Below, one piece after another: positions 23,608 to 31,133 of a DNA stretch of 64,000 nucleotides. The notes under the pieces were generated by a model. It did no database searches, was not told the origin of the DNA, and worked only from the letters and a program-made list of their open reading frames with translations. This stretch comes from Paractinoplanes tereljensis. Its GTDB lineage: Bacteria; Actinomycetota; Actinomycetes; Mycobacteriales; Micromonosporaceae. Both the position numbers and the translations under genes were made by a program. The stretch is taken from assembly GCF_016862435.1 (NCBI RefSeq), contig NZ_BOMY01000023.1:1-64000 (forward strand), given 5' to 3'. How positions within the stretch are numbered: the first letter of the stretch is position 1; each line of letters begins with the position of its first letter.

Positions 23608-24435
23608 GTGCCGCCGTCGCTGTATGTGGCCCACGACGACAAGCTGGTCATCGTGTCCCGGCTTCCGCTCAAGGTGATCGGCGGGCGGGGGCTCTCGTTC
23701 CGCTGGGGCAGCGTCCTCGAGGTCACCCCGGCGGAACGGCCCGCCGGTCCATCGCCGCTGGCCGGTGTGCTCTACGGCCTCGGGTTCATGTTCGGCCTGG
23801 TCGGTGTGCTGGGGGTGTCGGGCGGTGCGCCCTGGGGCGGCCTGCTCGTCCTGGCCGGGGTGGCCACCGCGGGTTGGCCGGCGCTGCACCGCTGGCGACA
23901 GCGGCCGGGCGTGGTCTCGGCGCCGCGCCTGTCCAGCGACCGCGAGCAGCACCACGTGCTCGTCAAGAAGCGCGACCGGAAGGCCTTCTCCGACGCCATC
24001 GACGTGTGCCAGCGAGCGTCGGAGACGTGGCCGTCACTCGGAGCCCTCATCGACGTCCCGCGCGCCGAGCGACAGCTGGCGCAGGCCCTGTTCGACCTGG
24101 CCGGAGCCCTGGAGCGGCGGCAGGAGCTACGGGAGCTGCACGCCGAGCTGACCGAGCACGACGGCGCGTTCGAACTGGCGGCGCAGACGACGCGGGCCAC
24201 CGTGGCGCTGTCCGAGCTGGACGACGAGGTGACCACCCGCCTGGCGGCGCTGGAGGCGGTGGCGGTGGCCGGCGAGGAACTGATCCGCAATCAGCAGATC
24301 ACCGAGCTGGCCCGGGAAGCCGACGAGACCCTGGCCCGGCTGACCTCGACCGGCCCGGCGATCGAGACCGACGCCGGGTCCGAGCTCGCCGAGCGCACCG
24401 AGGCCGTGCTGCGGGCCTACCGCGAGCTGACCTGA
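23608..24435 (+). CDS. Membrane-anchored protein of unknown function
   Basis: A 275-residue protein not recognised. The N-terminal 45 residues look like a small beta-rich cytoplasmic segment (VIGGRGLSFRWGSVLEVTP), followed by two likely membrane segments (about 52-90, VLYGLGFMFGLVGVLGVSG and LLVLAGVATAGW), then a soluble, charged, mostly helical C-terminal half (about 105-275) with probable coiled coil (LERRQELRELHAELTEHDG, LSELDDEVTTRLAALE). GTG 23608 has a GGAGGAGG site. It stands alone between the GntR and VOC genes. A scaffolding role would be a guess. Confidence 0.7.
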   Translation: MPPSLYVAHDDKLVIVSRLPLKVIGGRGLSFRWGSVLEVTPAERPAGPSPLAGVLYGLGFMFGLVGVLGVSGGAPWGGLLVLAGVATAGWPALHRWRQRPGVVSAPRLSSDREQHHVLVKKRDRKAFSDAIDVCQRASETWPSLGALIDVPRAERQLAQALFDLAGALERRQELRELHAELTEHDGAFELAAQTTRATVALSELDDEVTTRLAALEAVAVAGEELIRNQQITELAREADETLARLTSTGPAIETDAGSELAERTEAVLRAYRELT

Positions 24436-24455
24436 TCGGCGCCTAGGCTCGGCGG

Positions 24456-25172
24456 ATGGCGCTGCGACTGGTTCAGGTGAATTTCAAGGCTCGGGACGAC
24501 GAGGCGCTCGGCCGGTTCTGGGCGAAGGCGCTCGGCTGGGATATTTCGAGCGAAGGGCCCGGGGTGACCAACGTCGAGCCCGCGGGTCCCGCTGACATCG
24601 GCATCGACGTGGTCATCGTTCCGGACCCGGAAACGGTGAAGTACCGGGTGCACCTCGACCTCGCCACCACCTCGCTTGCCCACCAGGCGGAGCTGGTCGC
24701 ACGCCTGCGCGAACTCGGGGCGACCCCGGCCGACGTGGGCCAGGGTGACGGCGTCCCATGGACGGTCCTGGCCGACCCGGAGGGCAACGTGTTCTGCGTG
24801 CTGGAGCCGAGGGAGGTCTACCGGGACACCGGGCCGATCGCCGGAGTGGTGGTCGACTGCGCGGATCCGCGGGCGCTGGCCCGGTTCTGGTCCGAGGCGA
24901 CGGACTGGAAACTGCTGGAAGTGACCGACGACTACGCGCGGCTGCGGTCGGCCGGACCTTTTCTGGAGTTCCTCCGCGCCCCCGACGAGCGGCGCTGGTG
25001 GAGCCGGGTCCACCTCGACGTGGCGCCGTACCCCGACGACGATCAGGACGCCGAGGTGAGCCGGCTGCTGGCGCTGGGCGCGACCACCGCCGATGTCGGC
25101 CAGGGCGACGCTGCTTGGAAGGTCCTGGCCGACCCGGAGGGCAACGAGTTCTGCGTCCTCACCCGACGCTGA
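24456..25172 (+). CDS. VOC-family protein with two glyoxalase-like domains
   Basis: A 238-residue protein with two copies of a VOC (vicinal oxygen chelate) unit, about 1-120 and 123-238; each ends in a shared LADPEGNxFCVL and each contains a RVHLDVA/RVHLDLA strand and a DVGQGD turn. Such tandem units form one complete cupped metal or ligand site. Substrate unknown; this group is often annotated glyoxalase-like. ATG 24456 has a TAGGCT box (24443-24448) 7 bases upstream and no ribosome site, so it is probably leaderless. Confidence 0.85.
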   Translation: MALRLVQVNFKARDDEALGRFWAKALGWDISSEGPGVTNVEPAGPADIGIDVVIVPDPETVKYRVHLDLATTSLAHQAELVARLRELGATPADVGQGDGVPWTVLADPEGNVFCVLEPREVYRDTGPIAGVVVDCADPRALARFWSEATDWKLLEVTDDYARLRSAGPFLEFLRAPDERRWWSRVHLDVAPYPDDDQDAEVSRLLALGATTADVGQGDAAWKVLADPEGNEFCVLTRR

Positions 25173-25271
25173 CCGGATCTCCAGATCCTCGAGACGAGCG
25201 GCCCATGGTAGGGCAGAAGACACCGTCGGTAGCGTGAGGCAGTTTCGTGCCCGCACTTCGAGGAGCAGACG

Positions 25272-26543
25272 GTGGAAAACGAGATCCAGCTGATCAGTGA
25301 CGGCGATGGTCTGGCGGTCATCGGGCATCCGGCGGCTGTCGATCGTTTCCTCACCTCCGAGCGACTCCCGTCGAAAGACCTCGGACTGAAGCGGCTCAGC
25401 TCAAACCTCCGCACCGGCTCTACGATCGCCAAGGCCGGCTCCGAGATCGCCGAACACTCCGGTCGCTGGGTCCAGTTGACCGCAGAGTCCGCCCAGGCGA
25501 TGAAGAAGTACAACCTGATGAAAGGCTCGGAGAGCGGTGTCAGCCGGGCGGTGCTGACCGATCACGGCAAGATCACCGGCCTGCTGGAAGTGGTGCGGAC
25601 GCCCAGCGCGCTGCTGACCAACCCGGCGATCCTGACCGGCGCCGCCGGTCTCATGGCGCAGCTCGCGATGCAACAGACGATGGACGAGATCACCGACTAC
25701 CTCGCCGTGATCGACGCGAAGGTCGACGCTGTGCTCCGCGCCCAGACCGACGCCGTGGTAGCCGACATGATCGGGGTAGAGCTCGTCATCGAGGAGGCCC
25801 TGACGATCCGGGCGCAGGTGGGCCGGGTCTCCGAGGTCACCTGGTCGAAGGTGCAGGGAACGCCGGTGTCACTGGCCCGCACCCAGGCGTATGCGCTACG
25901 ACAGCTCGACGCCATCGCCGAGCGGCTGGAGACCCAGACCAAGGTCGCTGACCTGGCCAAGACTTCCAAGGAAGCCGAGGTCAAGGTTCAGGAGTGGCTC
26001 GCCGTCCTGGCCCGCTGCTTCCAACTCCAGGACGCGGTCGCCGTACTCGAACTCGACCGGGTGCTGGACGCGTCTCCGGACGAGCTGGAGGAACACCGCG
26101 TCGCCATCCGGATCTCCCGGCAGAACCGGCTCGAACTCATCTCCCGCAGCACCGAGCACCTGTTGGCCCGCATGGACGCGGCCGCCGGCACAGCCAACGC
26201 GAAGGTGCTGCTGAACCCGACCACCTCTCGCGCCGTGGTGCACTCGACCAACCACGTGGCGATCACCGTCGTTGATTTCCACGGCCGGCTTGGCATCGAG
26301 CGCGCTGGCCAGTCGCGGGATGCCAGACGATGGCTGGACGCGGCCGTGGAAGTGCGGGACAAGGTCCTCGACACCGGAACCGGGGTGAAGGACAAAGTTC
26401 TGGAGACCGGGGCGGAGGGCGTCGGTGCCGCCAGCCGTTTCGGCGTGGGAGCCTTCGGCCGGGCGAAGTCGATGATGGGCAAGGTCTCCGGCGAGGTCAC
26501 CGAGCGGGCCCAGCGTCAGCTCGGAAGCAAAGAGGAATCCTGA
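25272..26543 (+). CDS. Unrecognised 423-residue protein
   Basis: No family is recognised. The N-terminal part (LISDGDGLAVIGHPAAVDRFL) looks like a small alpha/beta unit; a hydrophobic stretch (ALLTNPAILTGAAGLMAQLAM, about residues 113-133) could be one membrane or pore segment; the middle is long helical and coiled-coil-like (about 135-310). The C-terminus carries two similar amphipathic units (VRDKVLDTG and VKDKVLETG) and a Gly/Ala-rich tail with basic residues. GTG 25272 follows GAGGAGCAG. The layout recalls effector or membrane-acting proteins, but there is no direct proof. Monocistronic. Confidence 0.7.
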   Translation: MENEIQLISDGDGLAVIGHPAAVDRFLTSERLPSKDLGLKRLSSNLRTGSTIAKAGSEIAEHSGRWVQLTAESAQAMKKYNLMKGSESGVSRAVLTDHGKITGLLEVVRTPSALLTNPAILTGAAGLMAQLAMQQTMDEITDYLAVIDAKVDAVLRAQTDAVVADMIGVELVIEEALTIRAQVGRVSEVTWSKVQGTPVSLARTQAYALRQLDAIAERLETQTKVADLAKTSKEAEVKVQEWLAVLARCFQLQDAVAVLELDRVLDASPDELEEHRVAIRISRQNRLELISRSTEHLLARMDAAAGTANAKVLLNPTTSRAVVHSTNHVAITVVDFHGRLGIERAGQSRDARRWLDAAVEVRDKVLDTGTGVKDKVLETGAEGVGAASRFGVGAFGRAKSMMGKVSGEVTERAQRQLGSKEES

Positions 26544-26560
26544 TCAAACGGCCTGCGTCG

Positions 26561-27595
26561 TCAGACGACCGGAACGGGAGCGGGGTCGAGGAGGGTGCGG
26601 TCGCCGTCGGCGCCGTGGGTCAGGGCGGCTGCCACGTCCTCGTGTGGGGTGCCCAGCTGGGGCGCGCTTACCTCGGCCAGGTGGCGGTAGTGCTGCTCGC
26701 TGAGTTCCAGGTCCAGCGACCTCAGGTATTCGGCCAGCTGGGCCGGGGTGCGGGGGCCGACGATCGGGACCAGGGCGGTGGGGGCCAGGGCGGCTCGGTG
26801 CCGCAGCCAGGCCAGGGAGACCTGGACCGCGCTGACGCCCAGCTCGCCGGCGACGGCCAGGACGGCGTCGACGACGGCGGTGCGCTGGGTGGTGCCCTCG
26901 ATCGCGTCGCCTCGGGCGGTCAGGCGGCCCGGTTCGCCCTGCCGATATTTGCCGGTCAGCAGGCCCCCGGCCAGCGGCGAATACAGGACCACGCCCAGGC
27001 CGTGGGCCTGCGCCATCGGCAGTAACTCCCGCTCGGCGGATCGCTCGGCCAGGCTGTACTCGGTCTGGATGCCGGCCAGCGGGGCCAGACCGCGCAGGTC
27101 GGCCCGGACCGCCGCGCCGGCGACCCGCCAGGCCGGGAAGTTGGACAGGCCGGCGTGCAGCACCTTGCCGGCGCGGATCAGGTCGTCGAAGCCGGCCAGG
27201 ATCTCCTCGATCGGCGTGATGCCGTCCGGGAAGTGCGGCATGAAGACGTCGACGTAGTCGGTGTTCAGGCGGCGCAGGCTCGCCTCCAGGGAGCGAACCA
27301 TGATCTTGCGGCCGTTGCCGGTGGTGCCGGGGCGGGGCTGGGCCTGCCTGGTCCCGCTGTACTTGGTGATGACCACGAAGTCGTCCCGCTGCGACCCGAG
27401 CAGCCCGCCGAGGACGGTTTCGGCCTGGCCGTCCTGGTAGAGGTTGGACGTGTCGAACGTGGTGCCACCGGCGGCGACGAAGGCCTCGAAGATCTCCCGG
27501 GCGGCATCCGTGTTCGCGGTGTTGAAGCTGGCCGTGCCGAGCGCGTACTCCGACACCCGCAGTCCGGTCCGGCGACCGAAGGTCTGGTAGCGCAT
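26561..27595 (-). CDS. Aldo/keto reductase
   Basis: A 344-residue aldo/keto reductase of the AKR11/YdhF-like type. Tetrad: Asp and Tyr in TTFDTSNLYQDG, Lys in VVITKYSG, and the usual His position in VDVFMPHFPDG. Cofactor-binding late motif VPIVGPRTPAQLAEYL. It probably reduces small carbonyls with NADPH. Transcribed divergently from the TetR gene, 64 bases apart, which suggests control by that regulator. Convergent with the preceding gene (17-base gap). Confidence 0.88.
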   Translation of the reverse strand: MRYQTFGRRTGLRVSEYALGTASFNTANTDAAREIFEAFVAAGGTTFDTSNLYQDGQAETVLGGLLGSQRDDFVVITKYSGTRQAQPRPGTTGNGRKIMVRSLEASLRRLNTDYVDVFMPHFPDGITPIEEILAGFDDLIRAGKVLHAGLSNFPAWRVAGAAVRADLRGLAPLAGIQTEYSLAERSAERELLPMAQAHGLGVVLYSPLAGGLLTGKYRQGEPGRLTARGDAIEGTTQRTAVVDAVLAVAGELGVSAVQVSLAWLRHRAALAPTALVPIVGPRTPAQLAEYLRSLDLELSEQHYRHLAEVSAPQLGTPHEDVAAALTHGADGDRTLLDPAPVPVV

Positions 27596-27659
27596 GGCAG
27601 CTCCTCAAGATCGGGGTAGGCTGCCGACAGTAACACGCAAAAGGAGAGGTCACTCTTTT

Positions 27660-28208
27660 ATGCCGAGGGTCAGCCAAGCCCATCTCGACGCTCGCCGGCA
27701 GCAGATCGTGGACGCCGCCCGCGCCCGGTTCGCCAGCCACGGCTTCGCGCACACGTCGATGGCCGACATCATCACCGAGTCCGGGCTCTCCAACGGAGCG
27801 ATCTACCGGTACTTCACCAGCAAGGAAGACATCGTCATCGCCGTCTGCGAGCAGGGCACCGAAGCCCTGCCCCGGGCGCTCACCGCCGAGGCGGTGGCGG
27901 GCTTCCTCGACCACGTGCGGGCCCGGGCCCGGGACACCAACCACGCCCAGCTGGTCGCCCAGATCTACGCCGAGGCGGCGGTGTCCCCCCGGCTGGCGGC
28001 GGTGGTGCAGCGACAACTCGCCGCCATGCGGGCCGCGATCGCCGAGCTGGTGCCCGACTCCCGGCGCCCGCAGGCCGGATCGATCGCCGAGGCGTTCGTG
28101 GCGCTCTGCGCCAGCTACAACCAGCAGCTGGCGATCCGCGGCGACCTGGACCCCGCACCCTTCACCGCCGCACTGATGGCGATCATCAAAGAGCAATCCC
28201 TCTCTTAG
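27660..28208 (+). CDS. TetR-family regulator
   Basis: A 182-residue repressor with the TetR helix-turn-helix (MADIITESGLSNGAIYRYFT, about residues 34-53) and a variable helical ligand domain. ATG 27660 is preceded by AGGAGAGG. The region 27641-27659 contains an imperfect inverted repeat (AAAAGGAG...CTCTTTT) that could be its operator and would cover the site between it and the aldo/keto reductase gene. Likely represses that reductase in response to a small toxic molecule (inference from divergence). Confidence 0.87.
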   Translation: MPRVSQAHLDARRQQIVDAARARFASHGFAHTSMADIITESGLSNGAIYRYFTSKEDIVIAVCEQGTEALPRALTAEAVAGFLDHVRARARDTNHAQLVAQIYAEAAVSPRLAAVVQRQLAAMRAAIAELVPDSRRPQAGSIAEAFVALCASYNQQLAIRGDLDPAPFTAALMAIIKEQSLS

Positions 28209-28299
28209 GTACGGCGTGACGGCACCCGGCAGTCCACGGCGGAGCGCTGGGGTAAATTAGCTCGGCCGATGCCGCCGTCCGACCGGGGAGTATTCACGG

Positions 28300-30414
28300 A
28301 TGTCAGGTTCCGTCCGTGATCGAGCCGTCCGGTTCGACATTCAGGCGTTGCGGGCGTTCGCCGTGGTCGCGGTGGTCATCGCGCACCTGTGGCCGCACGG
28401 ATGGGTGCCGGGCGGGTACGTCGGGGTCGACATCTTCTTCGCCATCTCCGGGTTCCTGATCACCTCGCACCTGATGGAGCGGGTCCGGCCGAACTTCCGC
28501 GGGGTGCTGGACTTCTGGGCCCGGCGGGTGCGCCGGCTACTGCCGGCGTCGCTGGCCGTGCTGGCGGTCACCGCGGTGGCGGGGTGGTTCTGGCTCCCGG
28601 AATCGCAGTGGGCGCAGGCCGCCCGGCAGATCCGGGCGGCGGCCACCTACTGGATCAACTGGCAGCTCGCCGGTGACTCGGTCGACTATTTCGCCACCGG
28701 CACCGCCGAGTCCCCGGTGGAGCATTACTGGTCGCTCGCCGTGGAGGAGCAGTTCTACCTGGTGTGGCCGCTGTTTCTGCTCGCGCTGACCGGGCTCGGG
28801 TGGCGGCTGCGGGACCGGCGATGGCTCTACTTCGGCGGCCTTTTCGTGGTGGCCGGCGCCTCGCTGTGGTGGTCGATCCAGTACACCAGCACCACTCCGG
28901 CGGCGGCCTACTTCGTGTCCACCACCCGGATCTGGGAGCTGGCCGCCGGCAGTCTGCTGGCCGTCGCCTATCCGGAGCTGGTGCGGGCCCGGGCACGATC
29001 GCGGACCAGGGGCAAGAGGATCAGAATCTGCACGGCGTACGCCGGCTGGGTGTTGATGCTTTTCTCGGTCTTGCTCTTCACCGTCGACACCCCGATCCCT
29101 GGTTGGCACGCGCTCCTCCCGGTCGTCGGCGCGTTGCTGGTGATCGGGACGAACGCGCACCTCGCCTGGTATCCCGCCCGGGTGCTGCAATGGCTCGGCG
29201 ACCACTCGTACTCGATCTATCTCTGGCACTGGCCGTTGCTGCTGATCGAGCCGGCCGCCTTCGACACGTCGCGGGGATGGCTGGACAACGCGGGGATCAT
29301 CGTGGTCACGCTGGGACTGGCGGCCCTGACCAAGCGCTACCTCGAAGATCCGGTGCGGACGCTCGCGTGGTGGCGCCCGCTGGTCCGGACGTACGCGCTG
29401 GGCGCGGCCGGGATGGTGATCGTGATCGCGCTCGCCGCCACCTGGAGCAGCGCGGAAAGCCGCCGGCAGGACGTCTACCAGCGACACCTCACCGAGGCGG
29501 TGGCCCGCGGGGACCGCTGCTTCGGGGCCGGCGCGCTCGATCCCGGGGTGGACTGCGGACGGTCCCTCAAGGGTGCGTTCTACCCGCAGACCTCCACCTG
29601 GCAGGTCGGCGCCATCTACTCCGATCAACCGGGGCTCGACAGCCAGAAGTGCAACAGCATCGGCGACCAGTGGCCGGTCACCCGCTGCGACGCCGGCGAT
29701 CAGTCGTCACCGACGAAGGTCGTGCTGGCCGGCAATTCGCACGCGTTTCAATGGCTCGAAGCGCTGGCCGATCTGGCCGAGACCGAGCACTGGCACCTGA
29801 TCACCTATTACGCCAGCGGCTGCCCGCTCACCGACATTCCCCGGGAGTTGTTCCAGCCGGCCACGGTCCACTGCGCAGACTGGCAGCAGAACGTGCTGAA
29901 CACCATCATCCAACTGAAGCCGACCCTGATGGTCACCTCCAACCTCAGCTACGAGAACCGGTACGCCAGCTGGTTCACCACCAGCCTCGGCCGCCCGCAG
30001 CTGGCCGACGCCTACACCAGCGCTTACCAGCGGTTGCGCGACGCCGGCATCCGGACCGTCGTCATCAACGACACCCCCTCGCCGTCCGGCGGGAACAAGC
30101 TCCAACCCTCCGATTATCCGAACGCCGACCCGATCGGCTGCCTCAACGACAACCCCGACAACTACCAGGTGTGCTCGGCGCCGCGGTCCGATTGGGAGTA
30201 CCACGACCCCGCCCTGGACGCGGTGAGCCGGATCGGCTCCCCGCTGATCACGTCGGTGGACCTCAATAACCACATCTGCGGCCCCGAGGTGTGCGACGCC
30301 GTGGTGGGCGGGGTCCGGGTGCGCCAGGACGAGTCACATCTGACCGCGACGTACGTGCACACCCTGATCCCGTACCTGCGCCCGGCGCTGATGGCCGCGA
30401 TAGCCGGCCAGTGA
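28300..30414 (+). CDS. OafA/OatA-type membrane acyltransferase with SGNH domain
   Basis: A 704-residue membrane protein. Residues about 10-395 form the acyltransferase-3 domain with roughly ten membrane segments: FDIQALRAFAVVAVVIAHLW (with the catalytic-type His), GGYVGVDIFFAISGFLI, YWSLAVEEQFYLVWP and DHSYSIYLWHWPLLL. Residues about 430-704 are an extracytoplasmic SGNH/GDSL domain: VVLAGNSHAFQWL holds the nucleophile Ser (GNSH instead of GDSH), and QDESHLT the catalytic Asp/His pair. It O-acetylates a cell-surface glycan. Neighbours give no clue to the acceptor. Confidence 0.9.
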   Translation: MSGSVRDRAVRFDIQALRAFAVVAVVIAHLWPHGWVPGGYVGVDIFFAISGFLITSHLMERVRPNFRGVLDFWARRVRRLLPASLAVLAVTAVAGWFWLPESQWAQAARQIRAAATYWINWQLAGDSVDYFATGTAESPVEHYWSLAVEEQFYLVWPLFLLALTGLGWRLRDRRWLYFGGLFVVAGASLWWSIQYTSTTPAAAYFVSTTRIWELAAGSLLAVAYPELVRARARSRTRGKRIRICTAYAGWVLMLFSVLLFTVDTPIPGWHALLPVVGALLVIGTNAHLAWYPARVLQWLGDHSYSIYLWHWPLLLIEPAAFDTSRGWLDNAGIIVVTLGLAALTKRYLEDPVRTLAWWRPLVRTYALGAAGMVIVIALAATWSSAESRRQDVYQRHLTEAVARGDRCFGAGALDPGVDCGRSLKGAFYPQTSTWQVGAIYSDQPGLDSQKCNSIGDQWPVTRCDAGDQSSPTKVVLAGNSHAFQWLEALADLAETEHWHLITYYASGCPLTDIPRELFQPATVHCADWQQNVLNTIIQLKPTLMVTSNLSYENRYASWFTTSLGRPQLADAYTSAYQRLRDAGIRTVVINDTPSPSGGNKLQPSDYPNADPIGCLNDNPDNYQVCSAPRSDWEYHDPALDAVSRIGSPLITSVDLNNHICGPEVCDAVVGGVRVRQDESHLTATYVHTLIPYLRPALMAAIAGQ

Positions 30415-30415
30415 C

Positions 30416-30463
30416 CTCAGGCCGGGGCGGCGACCCGGTCTCAGGCCGGGGCGGCGACCCGGT
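30416..30463. repeat. Perfect 24-base tandem duplication over a gene end
   Basis: Bases 30416-30439 are repeated exactly at 30440-30463. The second copy holds the last codons and TGA stop of the leftward HEAT-like gene; the first copy is a silent duplicate of that end. Probably a recent slippage event. Confidence 0.9.
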
Positions 30464-31121
30464 CGAACAGCGGGCTTCTCGCCCAGCCGGACAACGCCTC
30501 GGGGTCCGGGCCGTCCGGGGCGAAGTCCGGCCAGAACTCGCCGAACCAGCGCTTCTCGGCGTCGTACAGGTTGTCCCAGTGCTCCCGGATCAGCGTGGTC
30601 ACCGACTCACGCCGCCCGGGAACCGCGAGATGCCGGCCCAGATAACAGACGATCGGCAGGACCTCGGACTGCAGCGCCAAGGTCTTCCACTGCAGGCCGA
30701 ACGGCGGGACGGGAACCTGCTCGGCGATCGCCGTGCGGAGAATCTCCAGCGCCTCGGCCCAGGAACCGTCGTCGCCGACGACCGCCAGGCCGAACATCGC
30801 GTACTTCCGCACCGCCGGGTCGCGGTCGGCGAGACAGCGGTGCAGGAGCCCGGACGCGGCCGGCCCGGTCCGCTTCGTGACGGCGACGATCGCGGCGCAG
30901 CGCCGGTCGGCCGGTGCGCCCCGATCGCTCGCCACCGCCTGCAGCAGCCGGACCCCGAAATCGCCGGCCGGGCTCTCGCCGAGCCCGGCCACGATTTCGT
31001 GCTTGTCGGACTCCGAGACCAGGTCGAACAGCCGGCGCAGGTCGTCCTCGCCGGCCGCGCCGTTGCCCGCCATACGCGCGAGGGCAGCCCGCAGGTCACT
31101 GTCCGATGCGGTCATCGCCAC
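30441..31121 (-). CDS. HEAT-repeat-like protein, candidate immunity protein for the RHS toxin
   Basis: A 226-residue, all-helical, acidic cytoplasmic protein with HEAT-like units (CAAIVAVTKRTGPAASGLLH, AVRKYAMFGLAVVGDDGSW). The C-terminal third is Trp-rich (EHWDNLYDAEKRWFGEFWPD). It starts 12 bases after the RHS gene and reads the same way, exactly where immunity genes of polymorphic toxins lie. HEAT-like folds are known among such immunity proteins. It has no signal peptide, as expected for protection inside the cell. Start GTG/ATG at 31121 or two codons later is not settled. Confidence 0.75.
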   Translation of the reverse strand: MAMTASDSDLRAALARMAGNGAAGEDDLRRLFDLVSESDKHEIVAGLGESPAGDFGVRLLQAVASDRGAPADRRCAAIVAVTKRTGPAASGLLHRCLADRDPAVRKYAMFGLAVVGDDGSWAEALEILRTAIAEQVPVPPFGLQWKTLALQSEVLPIVCYLGRHLAVPGRRESVTTLIREHWDNLYDAEKRWFGEFWPDFAPDGPDPEALSGWARSPLFDRVAAPA

Positions 31122-31133
31122 CTCGCAATGGAG

